Assembly (NCBI RefSeq): GCF_016765695.1
Contig: NZ_JAETGO010000086.1
Location: 1-52,178 of the forward strand
From: Sporosalibacterium faouarense
GTDB lineage: Bacteria > Bacillota > Clostridia > Tissierellales > VENL01
Length of the DNA stretch: 52,178 nucleotides
Reading direction: 5' to 3'
Shown here: in pieces, positions 33,858 to 43,368 of the stretch
Layout: each line of letters begins with the position of its first letter
How positions within the stretch are numbered: the first letter of the stretch is position 1
Notes under the pieces: model-generated
Seen by the model: the letters and a program-made list of their open reading frames with translations, nothing else
Database searches by the model: none
Told to the model about the DNA's origin: nothing
Made by a program: the position numbers and the translations under genes

Positions 33858-34394
33858 TTAATCTATTTTAATTCCCATTTGAATTGAGTCGTAAAATTTT
33901 CCATTTATGTAGAAATCTCTAGTTATGAGTCCTTCTTTTTCAAATCCAAGGTTAGTATAAAGTCTTATTCCTCTATCATTGTCACTTCTAACTCTCAAAT
34001 TTATTTTTCTAATCATTTTAGTCTTCTTTGCCCATTCTAGTAAATAAGATAATAATTCTTTACCAATTCCAAATCCCCAATATTCCCTACTAACGCTTAT
34101 ACCAAATTCGCCAGTATGCTCAGTTCTACCTCTGCCACCACCAGAAAAGTTAATTGAACCTTTAATTTGGTTATCTATCAATGCAACTAAATATATTTTG
34201 TTTTTTTCTTCAATATATGATTTTATTATATCTTTTTCTCGTTCAACTGTAATTCCAAATTCCCCTGGACCAAAGGTTAAAAATTCAGATTCTCCAGCTA
34301 TACTATTAACGTAATCAATTAACTGTTGAGAATCCTCCACCTTTGCCTCTCTAATATATAGATTTTTATCATTTTTTAATTTTATATTTTTCAT
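33858..34394 (-). CDS. GNAT-family N-acetyltransferase (Rim-like)
   Basis: The 178-residue protein shows the GNAT acetyl-CoA motif (GISVSREYWGFGIGKELLSYLLEWAKKT) and the C-terminal RSDNDRGIRLYTNLGFEKEGLITRDFYINGKFYDSIQMGI typical of acyltransferases. It is a lone gene with GGGGGTCACT before the ATG. The substrate is unknown. Confidence 0.85.
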   Translation of the reverse strand: MKNIKLKNDKNLYIREAKVEDSQQLIDYVNSIAGESEFLTFGPGEFGITVEREKDIIKSYIEEKNKIYLVALIDNQIKGSINFSGGGRGRTEHTGEFGISVSREYWGFGIGKELLSYLLEWAKKTKMIRKINLRVRSDNDRGIRLYTNLGFEKEGLITRDFYINGKFYDSIQMGIKID

Positions 34395-34510
34395 AGTGAC
34401 CCCCTATATTAAAAATATAATATACTTTTTTAATTTATTTTATTACTATAATTATTTTATAATCATTATCTAAGTTTTACAACCAATATTTGGTTATTTA
34501 GCTATTGAAA

Positions 34511-34531
34511 AAGACCACATTTTGTGGTCTT
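34511..34531 (-). terminator. Terminator overlapping the DUF362 gene stop
   Basis: AAGACCACA and its reverse complement form a nine-bp stem with a three-base loop, followed by TTTTTC on the minus strand. It begins on the stop codon of the DUF362 gene. Confidence 0.75.
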
Positions 34532-35681
34532 ACATCTTTGACAATAATTTCATAAGTATTGGTCTATGAATATCTACAGCTTCAGCTGGACATAGCTCTT
34601 GACAACAAAAACACCTTATACATCCTTCTAAACTAACATGGGGACGATTTTCTATCATATCAATAACTCCAGGTGGACAGCTTTCGGCACAATCTGAACA
34701 ACCAACACATTTATCATGATTGAATACAGGTTTTGGTTGAATTAAGTTATTGAATAAATTACTCACAAATTTAGGTAGTATTCCATCAAGTAAGTCTAAA
34801 CTCCTAGTCTCAGGTACAACAAAATCATTTAATATAAATCCTTCTAAACTATCTCCCAACAGCTCTATATCTTCTAGATTTCCCTTACATAGATTCCTCT
34901 CTATACATCTTTGTATTGTTGGTACCTTAGAAGATTTCAATCCGATAATTGATGTGGCAACAACATCCAAATGATAGGGACTTGTTGACGCAATTACTGC
35001 TCCAACCTTTCTAGTATCTCCTGCACTAGGTCCAGCACCTTCCATTCCCACAATTCCATCCATAAACGATAGCGTAGGAGTAACTGCTAGACAAATGTCT
35101 ACCAAAGCATTTGAAAATGACTCATAATCTTTAAATCTCACATGATACTCTGCTTTTTCTAGTCCAGGTATAACACCAAACATATTTTTGACTGCACCTG
35201 TAAAAGTCATCATTCCATGAGTTTTAAGCTTTGAAACTGATATTACTTTATCTACCTCTTGTAATACTTCTATAGCTGTTATCCTTTTCAGTATTAATCC
35301 TTTGTCATTTGCTATTTCCATTGAATTAGTATTATAATTGAGCTCAGCGCCAACTTCTTCAGCAACCTTTTCTATTCCACAAGTTTTATATATCCTTTTT
35401 AGAAGTGTGTTATTAAATGGCCCACCAGGACTATCACCAATAATAACTCTTGCTCCATATTCAATTAATACCTGAGCTAAAGCTTTAGTAAAAACAGGAT
35501 GTGTAGTTGTTGCATCTTCAGGTTTTTTCATCATTAACAAGTTAAGCTTGAGTAAAACAGTCTCACCTTTATCAATATACTTCTCTATTCCTCCTAAGTT
35601 ATGAAAACTATCGATTATAGAACTTTTTACCTTATCAAAATTATAATCATTACATCTAATCAAAGATACCTTCTCTTTCAT
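34530..35681 (-). CDS. DUF362 protein with two C-terminal [4Fe-4S] ferredoxin motifs
   Basis: The 383-residue protein has a DUF362 domain (ETVLLKLNLLMMKKPEDATTTHPVF; ARVIIGDSPGGPF; GVIPGLEKAEYHVRF) and two CxxCxxCxxxC motifs at the C-terminus (CVGCSDCAESCPPGVIDM and CIRCFCCQELCPAEAVDI). The DUF362 family is common in strict anaerobes and is thought to be redox-linked, but no reaction is known to me. It stands alone. Confidence 0.8.
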   Translation of the reverse strand: MKEKVSLIRCNDYNFDKVKSSIIDSFHNLGGIEKYIDKGETVLLKLNLLMMKKPEDATTTHPVFTKALAQVLIEYGARVIIGDSPGGPFNNTLLKRIYKTCGIEKVAEEVGAELNYNTNSMEIANDKGLILKRITAIEVLQEVDKVISVSKLKTHGMMTFTGAVKNMFGVIPGLEKAEYHVRFKDYESFSNALVDICLAVTPTLSFMDGIVGMEGAGPSAGDTRKVGAVIASTSPYHLDVVATSIIGLKSSKVPTIQRCIERNLCKGNLEDIELLGDSLEGFILNDFVVPETRSLDLLDGILPKFVSNLFNNLIQPKPVFNHDKCVGCSDCAESCPPGVIDMIENRPHVSLEGCIRCFCCQELCPAEAVDIHRPILMKLLSKM

Positions 35682-35760
35682 CTAAATCCCGTCCTTTTAA
35701 ATTTAATAAAATAATTTTATCATAAATTGCCATATTATTATACTCTTATAAAGAAGAAAT

Positions 35761-35783
35761 GGCAGTAGGTTTCCCCTACCGCC
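35761..35783 (-). terminator. Terminator after the baeRF-like gene
   Basis: On the minus strand GGCGGTAGG/CCTACTGCC pairs with one mismatch and is followed by a T-rich tail (ATTTCTTCTTT). It lies 37 bases after the stop of the gene at 35820. Confidence 0.55.
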
Positions 35784-35819
35784 TTTAGCAATATATTTGA
35801 ATTTTTTACAAATATGCTT

Positions 35820-36965
35820 CTAATATCTAAGAATAGCAGCTAAATTCTCTCCAGAAATTTCTTCTGATTCTACCTTATATACTTCTCCTCCATTTATAAG
35901 AGTATGAATAGCTGCAAAGTTTAGTAAATCTTCACTAGAACTTTCTTCTTTTTTCATCATATTAATTTTATTTTTAGTTGGGTTAAATTCTCCCCATTTC
36001 TGATGTCCATCAGCTACAAATAGCTTATCTATTCGTTTAAAATATGCAGAAGATACTATCTTCTCTAGATTATTTGAAGTAGAGTTAGTATTTCTTAAAT
36101 TTTTATATTCATCTATTGATTTTATTTTTTCTTCTTTAAAATAAGGGTTAACAATCTCCCAAGCATTATTGTGTAATTTTTCTAGTGAAATATCCTCAGG
36201 ATTTCCTACTATCCCTTCTTCCATCAAGTTTGAGTATGTGTTTACTTTCTTATATAGAGGAAGTAAAAAATCAACTCCAGCTAATATAATTGGTGCATTT
36301 TCTTCATTTAAAATATCATGCAATCCTTTATCTATTTTCCTAAAAAATCTAACAATATCTTGTTTGGAATCTTCGCTACTATCTCCGTTTCCAAAATAAA
36401 GAGCTTCATTTCTTCCACCAGTTCCTCTATGGGATGAATATTGAATTTGTTTTTCAGGGTCATCATATTTTAGAGCCTCTGATAAACTAGTTGGTATATC
36501 CTTCAATCCAATTTCACTTATATTTTCACGAGTGCAATGTAAAAGTTTTATATCATTTTGGCTTAAAGTTAATATATAAAATATACCATCTTCTGTTACT
36601 AAAGGTAACAGTGGTTTAATATAAAAATCATTTTCTATTATCACTTCATCATGAAACTCTAGTGGAAGGTGATAATAGACAAAGTAATCCTCAGATATAA
36701 ATACGGCTAATCCATCGCTACGATTATTCCAAAAATGACTGTCCTCTACTAAATCTTTAGCTGGCTTAAGTATTTTATCTATATTACTTGATTTTAATCC
36801 ATTAGACTCTAATTGATCTTCAGACTTCTTTAAAAAATTTTTTAATTTTATTGCTCCTTTTGGGTTTCTCCCGGTACTCTCTTTAGTTGATATAAAAATA
36901 GAAATACAATTTCCATCTCCTTTTTCAATTAAATTTTTTAAATCATCTTTTCTAAAAAGTTCCAT
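35820..36965 (-). CDS. baeRF-type protein (bacterial release-factor-like, likely family 7)
   Basis: The 381-residue protein matches the bacterial archaeo-eukaryotic release factor (baeRF) group: an N-terminal region (CISIFISTKESTGRNPKGAIKLKNFLKKSEDQL), a central barrel-like domain (GLAVFISEDYFVYYHLPLEFHDEVIIENDFYIKPLLPLV), and a C-terminal segment (RIDKLFVADGHQKWGEF...DLLNFAAIHTLINGGEVYKV) resembling eRF1/Pelota C-domains. These may act on stalled or damaged ribosomes, but the role is unproven. A GGAGG site precedes the ATG. It stands alone. Confidence 0.7.
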   Translation of the reverse strand: MELFRKDDLKNLIEKGDGNCISIFISTKESTGRNPKGAIKLKNFLKKSEDQLESNGLKSSNIDKILKPAKDLVEDSHFWNNRSDGLAVFISEDYFVYYHLPLEFHDEVIIENDFYIKPLLPLVTEDGIFYILTLSQNDIKLLHCTRENISEIGLKDIPTSLSEALKYDDPEKQIQYSSHRGTGGRNEALYFGNGDSSEDSKQDIVRFFRKIDKGLHDILNEENAPIILAGVDFLLPLYKKVNTYSNLMEEGIVGNPEDISLEKLHNNAWEIVNPYFKEEKIKSIDEYKNLRNTNSTSNNLEKIVSSAYFKRIDKLFVADGHQKWGEFNPTKNKINMMKKEESSSEDLLNFAAIHTLINGGEVYKVESEEISGENLAAILRY

Positions 36966-37145
36966 TTATATCCTCCTTTATTAGTTGATTATAAAAGGTG
37001 TATATAAATCACTTACCCTAGTTACTTTCTTATAAACGAAGGTTTAACTTTACTTTATTAGAAATTTAGAATCATATAATTTCTTGATTTCAGTAATTTT
37101 TTTATATTTGAAAAAATATATTTTATTTTAAAGGGGGTAAAGTTT

Positions 37146-37532
37146 ATGGGGGAAAACAATTACGTTTGGACAAAAGAAGGCTATATAGGTTGTAATATGC
37201 TTCATTCCAATTATAAAAGTTTTAATTATAAGATAACCTTTTTAGGAGCAGAACAATTAAATGAAAATAAATGGAAGATTAATTTACTTTATAGTTGCAT
37301 TAGCAGTAATGAAGTGAATTCAAATGGTTTAGGATATAGTGCTAATATTAGCATTGTAGTTGAACCGATGGAAAAAATGAGATTTGAAAGCTATCTAGGT
37401 ATAAAGGAAGGTATTTCAGTTGAGTTTAGAAATGAGGAACAAATAAGCTGTACCAGATTCTTCCCAGTACAATTTGTAAAATTCATATATATTGAAAAAG
37501 ATTATATTAAGTATGAAGTTCATTGCATTTAA
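37146..37532 (+). CDS. Hypothetical protein, 128 residues
   Basis: The protein has a beta-rich look (YKITFLGAEQLNENKWKINLLY; FFPVQFVKFIYIEKDYIKYEVHCI) and no signal, membrane helix or known motif. A very strong AAAGGGGG ribosome binding site seven to eight bases before the ATG and a clean terminator after support it as real. I recognise no family. Confidence 0.6.
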   Translation: MGENNYVWTKEGYIGCNMLHSNYKSFNYKITFLGAEQLNENKWKINLLYSCISSNEVNSNGLGYSANISIVVEPMEKMRFESYLGIKEGISVEFRNEEQISCTRFFPVQFVKFIYIEKDYIKYEVHCI

Positions 37533-37537
37533 ATTTT

Positions 37538-37573
37538 AAAAAACTGCCTCAAGAATTCTTGAGGCAGTTTTTT
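37538..37573. terminator. Bidirectional terminator after the 128-residue hypothetical gene
   Basis: AAAAAACTGCCTCAAGAA and its reverse complement make a perfect stem with a T run on both strands. It also serves the small minus-strand gene at 37626-37721. Confidence 0.85.
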
Positions 37574-37625
37574 TCTTAAGTTCTTCTTATAAAATATTTT
37601 AGCGTTTTTCCATATATCAGTATTT

Positions 37626-37721
37626 TTATATTCTTCTCAATTCATTTTTCTTGTATAGCTCTAATCCTAAGTCTTTCTTTATCAATATTCCTTTAATAAA
37701 ATTTTCAACAATATCCATCAT
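37626..37721 (-). CDS. Candidate 31-residue small protein
   Basis: The ORF starts at ATG 37721 (a second ATG follows at once), eight bases after GAGGGGG. The product is short and charged: MMDIVENFIKG... with an Arg/Lys-rich end (ELRRI). It has no signal or membrane helix. The terminator at 37538-37573 lies downstream, and it begins about 110 bases beyond the MATE gene stop on the same strand. I do not recognise it; the strong ribosome binding site is the main reason to keep it. Confidence 0.45.
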   Translation of the reverse strand: MMDIVENFIKGILIKKDLGLELYKKNELRRI

Positions 37722-37831
37722 TACGATTCCCCCTCGATAAGAATTATTATTCTTTCAAGGATAGTATACAAGGATATAAATAATGATTTGTTATGCTGAT
37801 ATTATATAATTGTTAATTCTCAACAAATTAA

Positions 37832-39202
37832 TTAAGACCTATTCATTTCCATTACTCTAAACTCATTTTTAAGAGACTTACTTAACCAAACTGCCATGAG
37901 AATTGCAGAAATTCCTTCTGATATAGGGAATGAATACCATATAATATCTAGTCCCCATGTATTATATAAGATATATGCTAATGGTAACAATAATATTATC
38001 TGCCTTGAAAAAGATAGAACTAAACTAGGAACGCCCTTACCAATTGCTTGGAAAGTAGTAGAACCAATTATGGCAGGTCCAATAATTGGAAAGGCAATAC
38101 TTATAGTTCTTAAAGCATGGATAGCAATTCTTAGAAGTTCTTCATCTGAACTAAACAGTTTAATCAATGGTTTAGGGAAAATCTGAAATAAAAGACATCC
38201 CAATGTAGTAAACACAAATGCTACAATAAACCCTAGCTTTATGGTCTCCTTCATCCTATTGGGATTATTATGACCATAATTATATCCAATAATAGGCATG
38301 TATCCCTGATTCAGTCCAAATACAGGCATAAAAACAAATGATTGTAATCTAAAGTATATACCCATAGTGGATATAGCAATTGCACCTGACTCTGCTAGTA
38401 TTTTATTCAATCCAGACATCATTAAAGAAGCTAATAGCTGAATAGTCATAGCTGGTAACCCTACAGCATATATACCCTTTATTATTGATAAATCGAATTT
38501 AAACTTCTTAAAGTTCAAATTAATCTGATGTTTACCAACGAATAGTATAAATACAATAAAAACTCCACTTAGTAGACGTGAAACTACTGTAGCTACAGCA
38601 GCCCCCTCTATTCCTAATTCTGGGAAAAATCCATACCCAAAAATAAAGAATGGGTCTAATACTATATTTATAAGTGAACCTATAAGCATAGATATCATAG
38701 GAATAAAAGTATTTCCTTCTCCCCTTAAGACATTGTTTGCTATCATTGGAATAAACATTGCTGTTGAACCTAATAATATAATTCTTATGTAACTGGACCC
38801 AAGCTCTATTAGTTCCTTATCTTCAGTAAATAATCCAATTAAATTCTTTGATAGAAGCAGTCCTCCTATTGCCATAACTATGCCATAAACCACTGACATA
38901 ATTAAAACATGCTCTGCTGCATTTGAAGCTTCTTTATCTCTACCCTGACCTAATAGTCTTGATATAAGTGAACTAGCTCCAACACCAGTTCCAACTGCCA
39001 CGGCAATTAGAATCATCTGAATTGGAAAAGCTAGAGATAGTGCTGCCAAAGCATTATTACTTATTTTAGCTACCCAAATACTGTCAACTACATTATATGC
39101 AGCTTGAATCATCATTGATAATATAGAAGGAACTGACATTTTTATCAATAATGGAACTATTGGCTCGGTTCCTAGCCTATTTCTCTTTGGTTGTCCTTCC
39201 AC
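37832..39202 (-). CDS. MATE-family multidrug/sodium efflux transporter
   Basis: The 456-residue membrane protein has about 12 helices in two halves, with the MATE pattern (PLLIKMSVPSILSMMIQAAYNVVDSIWVAK; GVGASSLISRLLGQGRDKEA; VLRGEGNTFIPMISMLIGSLINIVLDPFFIFGYGFF). It would pump drugs or metabolites using a sodium or proton gradient. Start is GTG with AAAGGAGG before it. It stands alone. Confidence 0.92.
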   Translation of the reverse strand: MEGQPKRNRLGTEPIVPLLIKMSVPSILSMMIQAAYNVVDSIWVAKISNNALAALSLAFPIQMILIAVAVGTGVGASSLISRLLGQGRDKEASNAAEHVLIMSVVYGIVMAIGGLLLSKNLIGLFTEDKELIELGSSYIRIILLGSTAMFIPMIANNVLRGEGNTFIPMISMLIGSLINIVLDPFFIFGYGFFPELGIEGAAVATVVSRLLSGVFIVFILFVGKHQINLNFKKFKFDLSIIKGIYAVGLPAMTIQLLASLMMSGLNKILAESGAIAISTMGIYFRLQSFVFMPVFGLNQGYMPIIGYNYGHNNPNRMKETIKLGFIVAFVFTTLGCLLFQIFPKPLIKLFSSDEELLRIAIHALRTISIAFPIIGPAIIGSTTFQAIGKGVPSLVLSFSRQIILLLPLAYILYNTWGLDIIWYSFPISEGISAILMAVWLSKSLKNEFRVMEMNRS

Positions 39203-39385
39203 GGATTTTCCTCCTTTACTAATTTATCTTAAAATTTAAAGATAAAATCAAAACATATATCTATATATTATTATATAAATCTAAGAAGTGTCAATTAGTT
39301 CTAGTCTCTAACATTCTAATTATTGTCTTTCTATTGGGCAAATGCTATAATTAAATAAGAATTCATTAATATATGGGGTGATAAT

Positions 39386-40519
39386 TTGAAGAAATTTTTT
39401 GCTGTCTTCATAATACTATTGTTTGTAGCTACGCCAATTGCATTTGCTGATGGTGACCTTGCTAGCTCTGAGAACACAGATGCATTAACTGAAAGAGGTA
39501 AGGTTGTTGAGATTGTTACAGATGTGGATTTAGATGAACTATATGCATCAGAAAGCACTAGTTTTGATATGGCTTCACAGCTAGTAAAGGTAAAGGTGAC
39601 TACTGGTAAATACAAGAATGAAATTTTTTTAGTAGAGAACAATTTAAGTGGAAATCGAGCCTTTGATATTGTTGTAGAAAAAGGTTCAAATGTTATATTA
39701 TCTATTCAAGAAACTCCCGAAGGAGTTCCTAATGTGTATATTGCAGATTTTGTTAGAGATACTTACCTTTATATTATTTTAGCGTTATTCGCTATATTAC
39801 TTATAGTAATTGGTAAAATGAAAGGACTAAAATCTTTAATTACACTTTCTGTTACTGCTTTTGTTGTGCTAAAAGTTATGCTTCCCTTATTCCTAAAGGG
39901 ATATAACCCTATTTGGGTAACCGTTCTTAGTGCATTTTTTATAACTGTAATTACATTTGTAATTATCGGAGGATTAAATATAAAGTCAATTTCAGCAATA
40001 ATAGGAACCTTAGGTGGAGTACTTATAGCAGGAACATTAGCTTATGTTATAGGTAAGACTGCTAGATTAACAGGGCTTAGTAGTGAAGAAGCCCACATGT
40101 TAATGTTTATTCCTCAAAATATAGATTTTAATTTCCAAGGTCTACTTTTTGCAGGTATTATCATCGGTGCCTTAGGAGCAGTAATGGATGTTGCCATGTC
40201 TGTAGCTTCTTCTATGTTTGAAATAAGAGAAATAAATCCTGACATTAGCCCAACTGAGCTTATGAAATCTGGTATGAATGTTGGTAAAGATATAATGGGG
40301 ACTATGTCAAATACACTTATCTTAGCTTATACTGGTAGCTCTATTCCTTTGATACTTGTTTTTATGGCATATGAGGCCTCTTTAGTTAAAATTCTCAACT
40401 TAGATTTAATGGCTACAGAAATTATTAGATCAATTGTAGGTAGTATAGGTTTAATCATCACTATCCCTATAACATCATTGGCAACGGGATTAATATTGAA
40501 ATATAAAGATTCACTTTAA
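39386..40519 (+). CDS. YibE/F-family membrane protein
   Basis: The 377-residue protein has an N-terminal signal peptide (FFAVFIILLFVATPIAFA), a short extracytoplasmic domain (to about 125), and about seven to eight membrane helices. The C-terminal part shows family segments: IIIGALGAVMDVAMSVASSMFEI and TLILAYTGSSIPLILVF. The role is unknown to me; related proteins have been linked to peptide or solute export. Start is TTG 39386 with GGGGTGATA before it. It is followed by a terminator. Confidence 0.82.
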   Translation: MKKFFAVFIILLFVATPIAFADGDLASSENTDALTERGKVVEIVTDVDLDELYASESTSFDMASQLVKVKVTTGKYKNEIFLVENNLSGNRAFDIVVEKGSNVILSIQETPEGVPNVYIADFVRDTYLYIILALFAILLIVIGKMKGLKSLITLSVTAFVVLKVMLPLFLKGYNPIWVTVLSAFFITVITFVIIGGLNIKSISAIIGTLGGVLIAGTLAYVIGKTARLTGLSSEEAHMLMFIPQNIDFNFQGLLFAGIIIGALGAVMDVAMSVASSMFEIREINPDISPTELMKSGMNVGKDIMGTMSNTLILAYTGSSIPLILVFMAYEASLVKILNLDLMATEIIRSIVGSIGLIITIPITSLATGLILKYKDSL

Positions 40520-40590
40520 ATGTCATTAATTCCAAGTGATTAATTTGTATATTTCTATTCTATAAAATAAAAAACTTATGCAAACAATAG

Positions 40591-40620
40591 GACTGTTGAT
40601 ATTTTTATTTATCAGCAGTC
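40591..40620 (+). terminator. Terminator after the YibE/F gene
   Basis: GACTGTTGATA and TATCAGCAGTC pair over 11 bases (one G-U), followed by TTTTC. It separates the yibE/F-like gene from korAB. Confidence 0.65.
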
Positions 40621-40730
40621 TTTTCAATTATTAAGTTATTTTAAAATTTTTCTAATAATATAGTGAATAGCTGAGTATTTATAAGGTATATATATATTTA
40701 AGTTAAATAGACTAAGGGAGTGTTCATAAT

Positions 40731-42407
40731 ATGAAATATAATATTCTCGTTGGTGGTGCTGCTGGTCAAGGTATGTCAACAATAAGTACATTATTGCAGA
40801 AGGTGTTAAAAAGAAAAGGTTTTTACGTGTTTGCCAATAAAGACTATATGTCTAGAGTTAGAGGAGGACATAATTTTGTTCAAATAAGATTTGGAACAAC
40901 ACCTATAACCTCCCATCATCCTACTTTAGATGCAATTATTGCTCTAGACCAATCCACAATTGACAATCATATTAATCGTTTAAATAATAATGGAATTATT
41001 ATCTGTGATACTGATTTAAATTCAGAAGATAAAAGAGTTATTCAAATACCTATGAGAAAACTATCTCGTGAAATAAAAAATCCAAGAGTATTTGGTTCAA
41101 TTGGGATAGGTGCCCTATTAAAAATATTTGGAATTTCAATTGATAACATAGAACCTGTACTAAGGAAACGTTTCGATAAAAATACTAGTCAAGCTAATCT
41201 TGAGGCATTTAAAAAGGGGCATGAATTAGTAGAGTCTCATTTTAACATTAATTCAAATAATGAAGATAACCATATCATTATTAATGGTAATCAAGCTATA
41301 GCTTTAGGTGCTATTGCAGGTGGTGTAACATTTTATTCTGCTTACCCTATGACGCCTTCTACTAGTGTAATGACTTATTTATCTAAAAAACAACAGGAAG
41401 CTGGTATTCTAGTTGAGCAAGCTGAAGATGAAATAGCTGCTATTAATATGGCTTTAGGAGCTTCCTATGCAGGCATTCGGTCTATGACTGGTACATCCGG
41501 TGGAGGATTTTCATTAATGGTTGAAGGTATTGGATTAGGAGCCGTTGCTGAGATACCTTTAGTTATCGTAAATGTTCAAAGACCAGGACCTGCCACAGGA
41601 TTACCTACCCGTACTGCTCAATGTGATTTAGACTTTGTTATAAGTGCATCTCAAGATGATTTTCCTAAAATGGTAATAGCAGTTAGAAACCCTGAAGATG
41701 CTTTCTATCAAACTGTTAGAGCTCTTAATTTAGCTGAAAAATATCAAATTCAAGTAATAATACTTAGTGATCAGTACTTGGCAGATTATAACCAGACTAT
41801 AAAGCCTTACAATTTTGATGAAATTTCAATTGATAGATATCTTTCAAGTAAAGATGATATTGGAGAAGGATTCTATAAGAGATATAAGTTCACTGAAAAC
41901 GGTATATCTCCTAGAATCATTCCTAGTACTATAGAAAGCAAAACGGTTTTAGGAGATAGTCATGAACATAATGAGATTGGTTTTGTTGATGAAAGTATAG
42001 AAAATCGTATTGCTATGATGAACAAGAGAATGAAAAGAATAAGCTTGTTGAAATCAGAAATTCAAGAGCCAGAATACATTGGAGTAGAAAATCCTGAAAT
42101 ACTTTTATTAGGATGGGGTTCAACCCATGGTTCTCTTCTAGAAGCCGTTGAATTATTAGCAAATGAGTCAATTAAAATTGGTGCTTTGATATTTGGTGAT
42201 ATTTGGCCACTTCCAACCGGACAGCTAGAATACTATGGTACTAATTCAAAAACTATTGTTAATGTTGAACATAACTTTACTGGACAATTGGCTAATTTAA
42301 TAGCTCAAGAGACTGGTTTCAAATGTGATAAGAGTATATTGAGATATGATGGTCGTCAATTGAGTGGAACTGATATATACAATAAAGTAAAAAAAGAGGT
42401 GTTATAA
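40731..42407 (+). CDS. korA: 2-oxoacid:ferredoxin oxidoreductase, fused gamma-alpha subunit
   Basis: The 558-residue protein has an N-terminal gamma domain (ILVGGAAGQGMSTISTLLQKVLKR, VRGGHNFVQIRFG) and then an alpha domain (GNQAIALGAIAGGVTFYSAYPMTPSTSVM; EIPLVIVNVQRPGPATGLPTRTAQCDL). This fused gamma-alpha form is common for KorA-type enzymes that convert 2-oxoglutarate (or similar acids) plus CoA to acyl-CoA, with ferredoxin as acceptor. The exact 2-oxoacid is not certain. Its last base overlaps the korB start (TAATG), and ferredoxin must come from elsewhere because no delta subunit is encoded. Confidence 0.9.
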   Translation: MKYNILVGGAAGQGMSTISTLLQKVLKRKGFYVFANKDYMSRVRGGHNFVQIRFGTTPITSHHPTLDAIIALDQSTIDNHINRLNNNGIIICDTDLNSEDKRVIQIPMRKLSREIKNPRVFGSIGIGALLKIFGISIDNIEPVLRKRFDKNTSQANLEAFKKGHELVESHFNINSNNEDNHIIINGNQAIALGAIAGGVTFYSAYPMTPSTSVMTYLSKKQQEAGILVEQAEDEIAAINMALGASYAGIRSMTGTSGGGFSLMVEGIGLGAVAEIPLVIVNVQRPGPATGLPTRTAQCDLDFVISASQDDFPKMVIAVRNPEDAFYQTVRALNLAEKYQIQVIILSDQYLADYNQTIKPYNFDEISIDRYLSSKDDIGEGFYKRYKFTENGISPRIIPSTIESKTVLGDSHEHNEIGFVDESIENRIAMMNKRMKRISLLKSEIQEPEYIGVENPEILLLGWGSTHGSLLEAVELLANESIKIGALIFGDIWPLPTGQLEYYGTNSKTIVNVEHNFTGQLANLIAQETGFKCDKSILRYDGRQLSGTDIYNKVKKEVL

Positions 42408-43267
42408 TGGCTACTGATATAAAACTTTTCGAATCAAAATCTGAAAACTCTTGGTGCCCTGGTTGTGGTAATTTTGGAATAGTCAATGCTCTCAAAAAGG
42501 CATTCTCTGAATTAGATTTACTCCCCCATAATATCTTGATTGCTTCCGGTATAGGTCAGGCTGCTAAGACGCCACATTACGTAAATGCAAATGGTTTTAA
42601 TGGTTTACATGGAAGAGGTATTCCTCCAGCAGTTGGGGCTAAGATTGCAAATAAAGATTTAAGAGTAATCGTTACTTCAGGAGATGGTGACTCATATGGT
42701 GAAGGTGGAAATCATCTAATTCATAATATTAGAAGGAATATAGATATTACTCATCTAGTGCACAACAACCAAATATATGGTTTAACTAAAGGACAAGGCT
42801 CGCCAACTACTGGAAAAGGACATAAAACTAGCATGCAATTTGAAGGAGTGTATGCTGATGAATTTAATCCAATTGCATTCGCCATTAGTCTTGGTTGTTC
42901 CTTTGTCGCTAGAAGCTTTTCAGCTGACAAAGACCATCTCTCTGAGATGATTAAAGCTGGAATGGAGCATAATGGCTATGCGCTTATAGATATTCTACAG
43001 CCATGTGTTACATTTAATAAAATCAACACTTATAAATGGTATAAAGATAGAGTGTACTATATTGAAGATGATTACAACCCATATGATAAGGTTGAAGCTT
43101 TTAAGAAATCTCAAGAATGGGAGAATAAAATTCCAATAGGAGTTATTTATAAAGAAGATAAACCTACTTTTATAGATAGAATTCCTCAAATCAAAGATAA
43201 TCCTCCACTAATTAATAAAAAATTAGATCCAAAGAATGCTATTAAGTTTATGGAGGAATTTAAATAA
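42407..43267 (+). CDS. korB: 2-oxoacid:ferredoxin oxidoreductase, beta (TPP) subunit
   Basis: The 286-residue protein carries the CPGCGNFGI cysteine motif and the thiamine pyrophosphate segment GDGDSYGEGGNHLIHNIRRNIDITHLVHNNQIYGLTKGQGSPTT. It forms the catalytic site with KorA. The gene overlaps korA by one base and ends before a clear terminator. Anaerobes use it in either direction, depending on ferredoxin supply. Confidence 0.92.
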   Translation: MATDIKLFESKSENSWCPGCGNFGIVNALKKAFSELDLLPHNILIASGIGQAAKTPHYVNANGFNGLHGRGIPPAVGAKIANKDLRVIVTSGDGDSYGEGGNHLIHNIRRNIDITHLVHNNQIYGLTKGQGSPTTGKGHKTSMQFEGVYADEFNPIAFAISLGCSFVARSFSADKDHLSEMIKAGMEHNGYALIDILQPCVTFNKINTYKWYKDRVYYIEDDYNPYDKVEAFKKSQEWENKIPIGVIYKEDKPTFIDRIPQIKDNPPLINKKLDPKNAIKFMEEFK

Positions 43268-43336
43268 AAAGAAATATTTATATAGCTGTTTACAAGTATG
43301 TAATAAGAGGTATTCTAAAAAGTTGACTAATTAATT

Positions 43337-43365
43337 AAAGGAAGGGAATTCCCTTCCTTTTTGTT
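43337..43365. terminator. Terminator between korB and the reductase gene
   Basis: AAAGGAAGGG and CCCTTCCTTT (a perfect palindrome with an AATT centre) are followed by TTTTG on the plus strand. The opposite strand also has T-rich sequence, so it may serve both convergent genes. Confidence 0.8.
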
Positions 43366-43368
43366 ATA

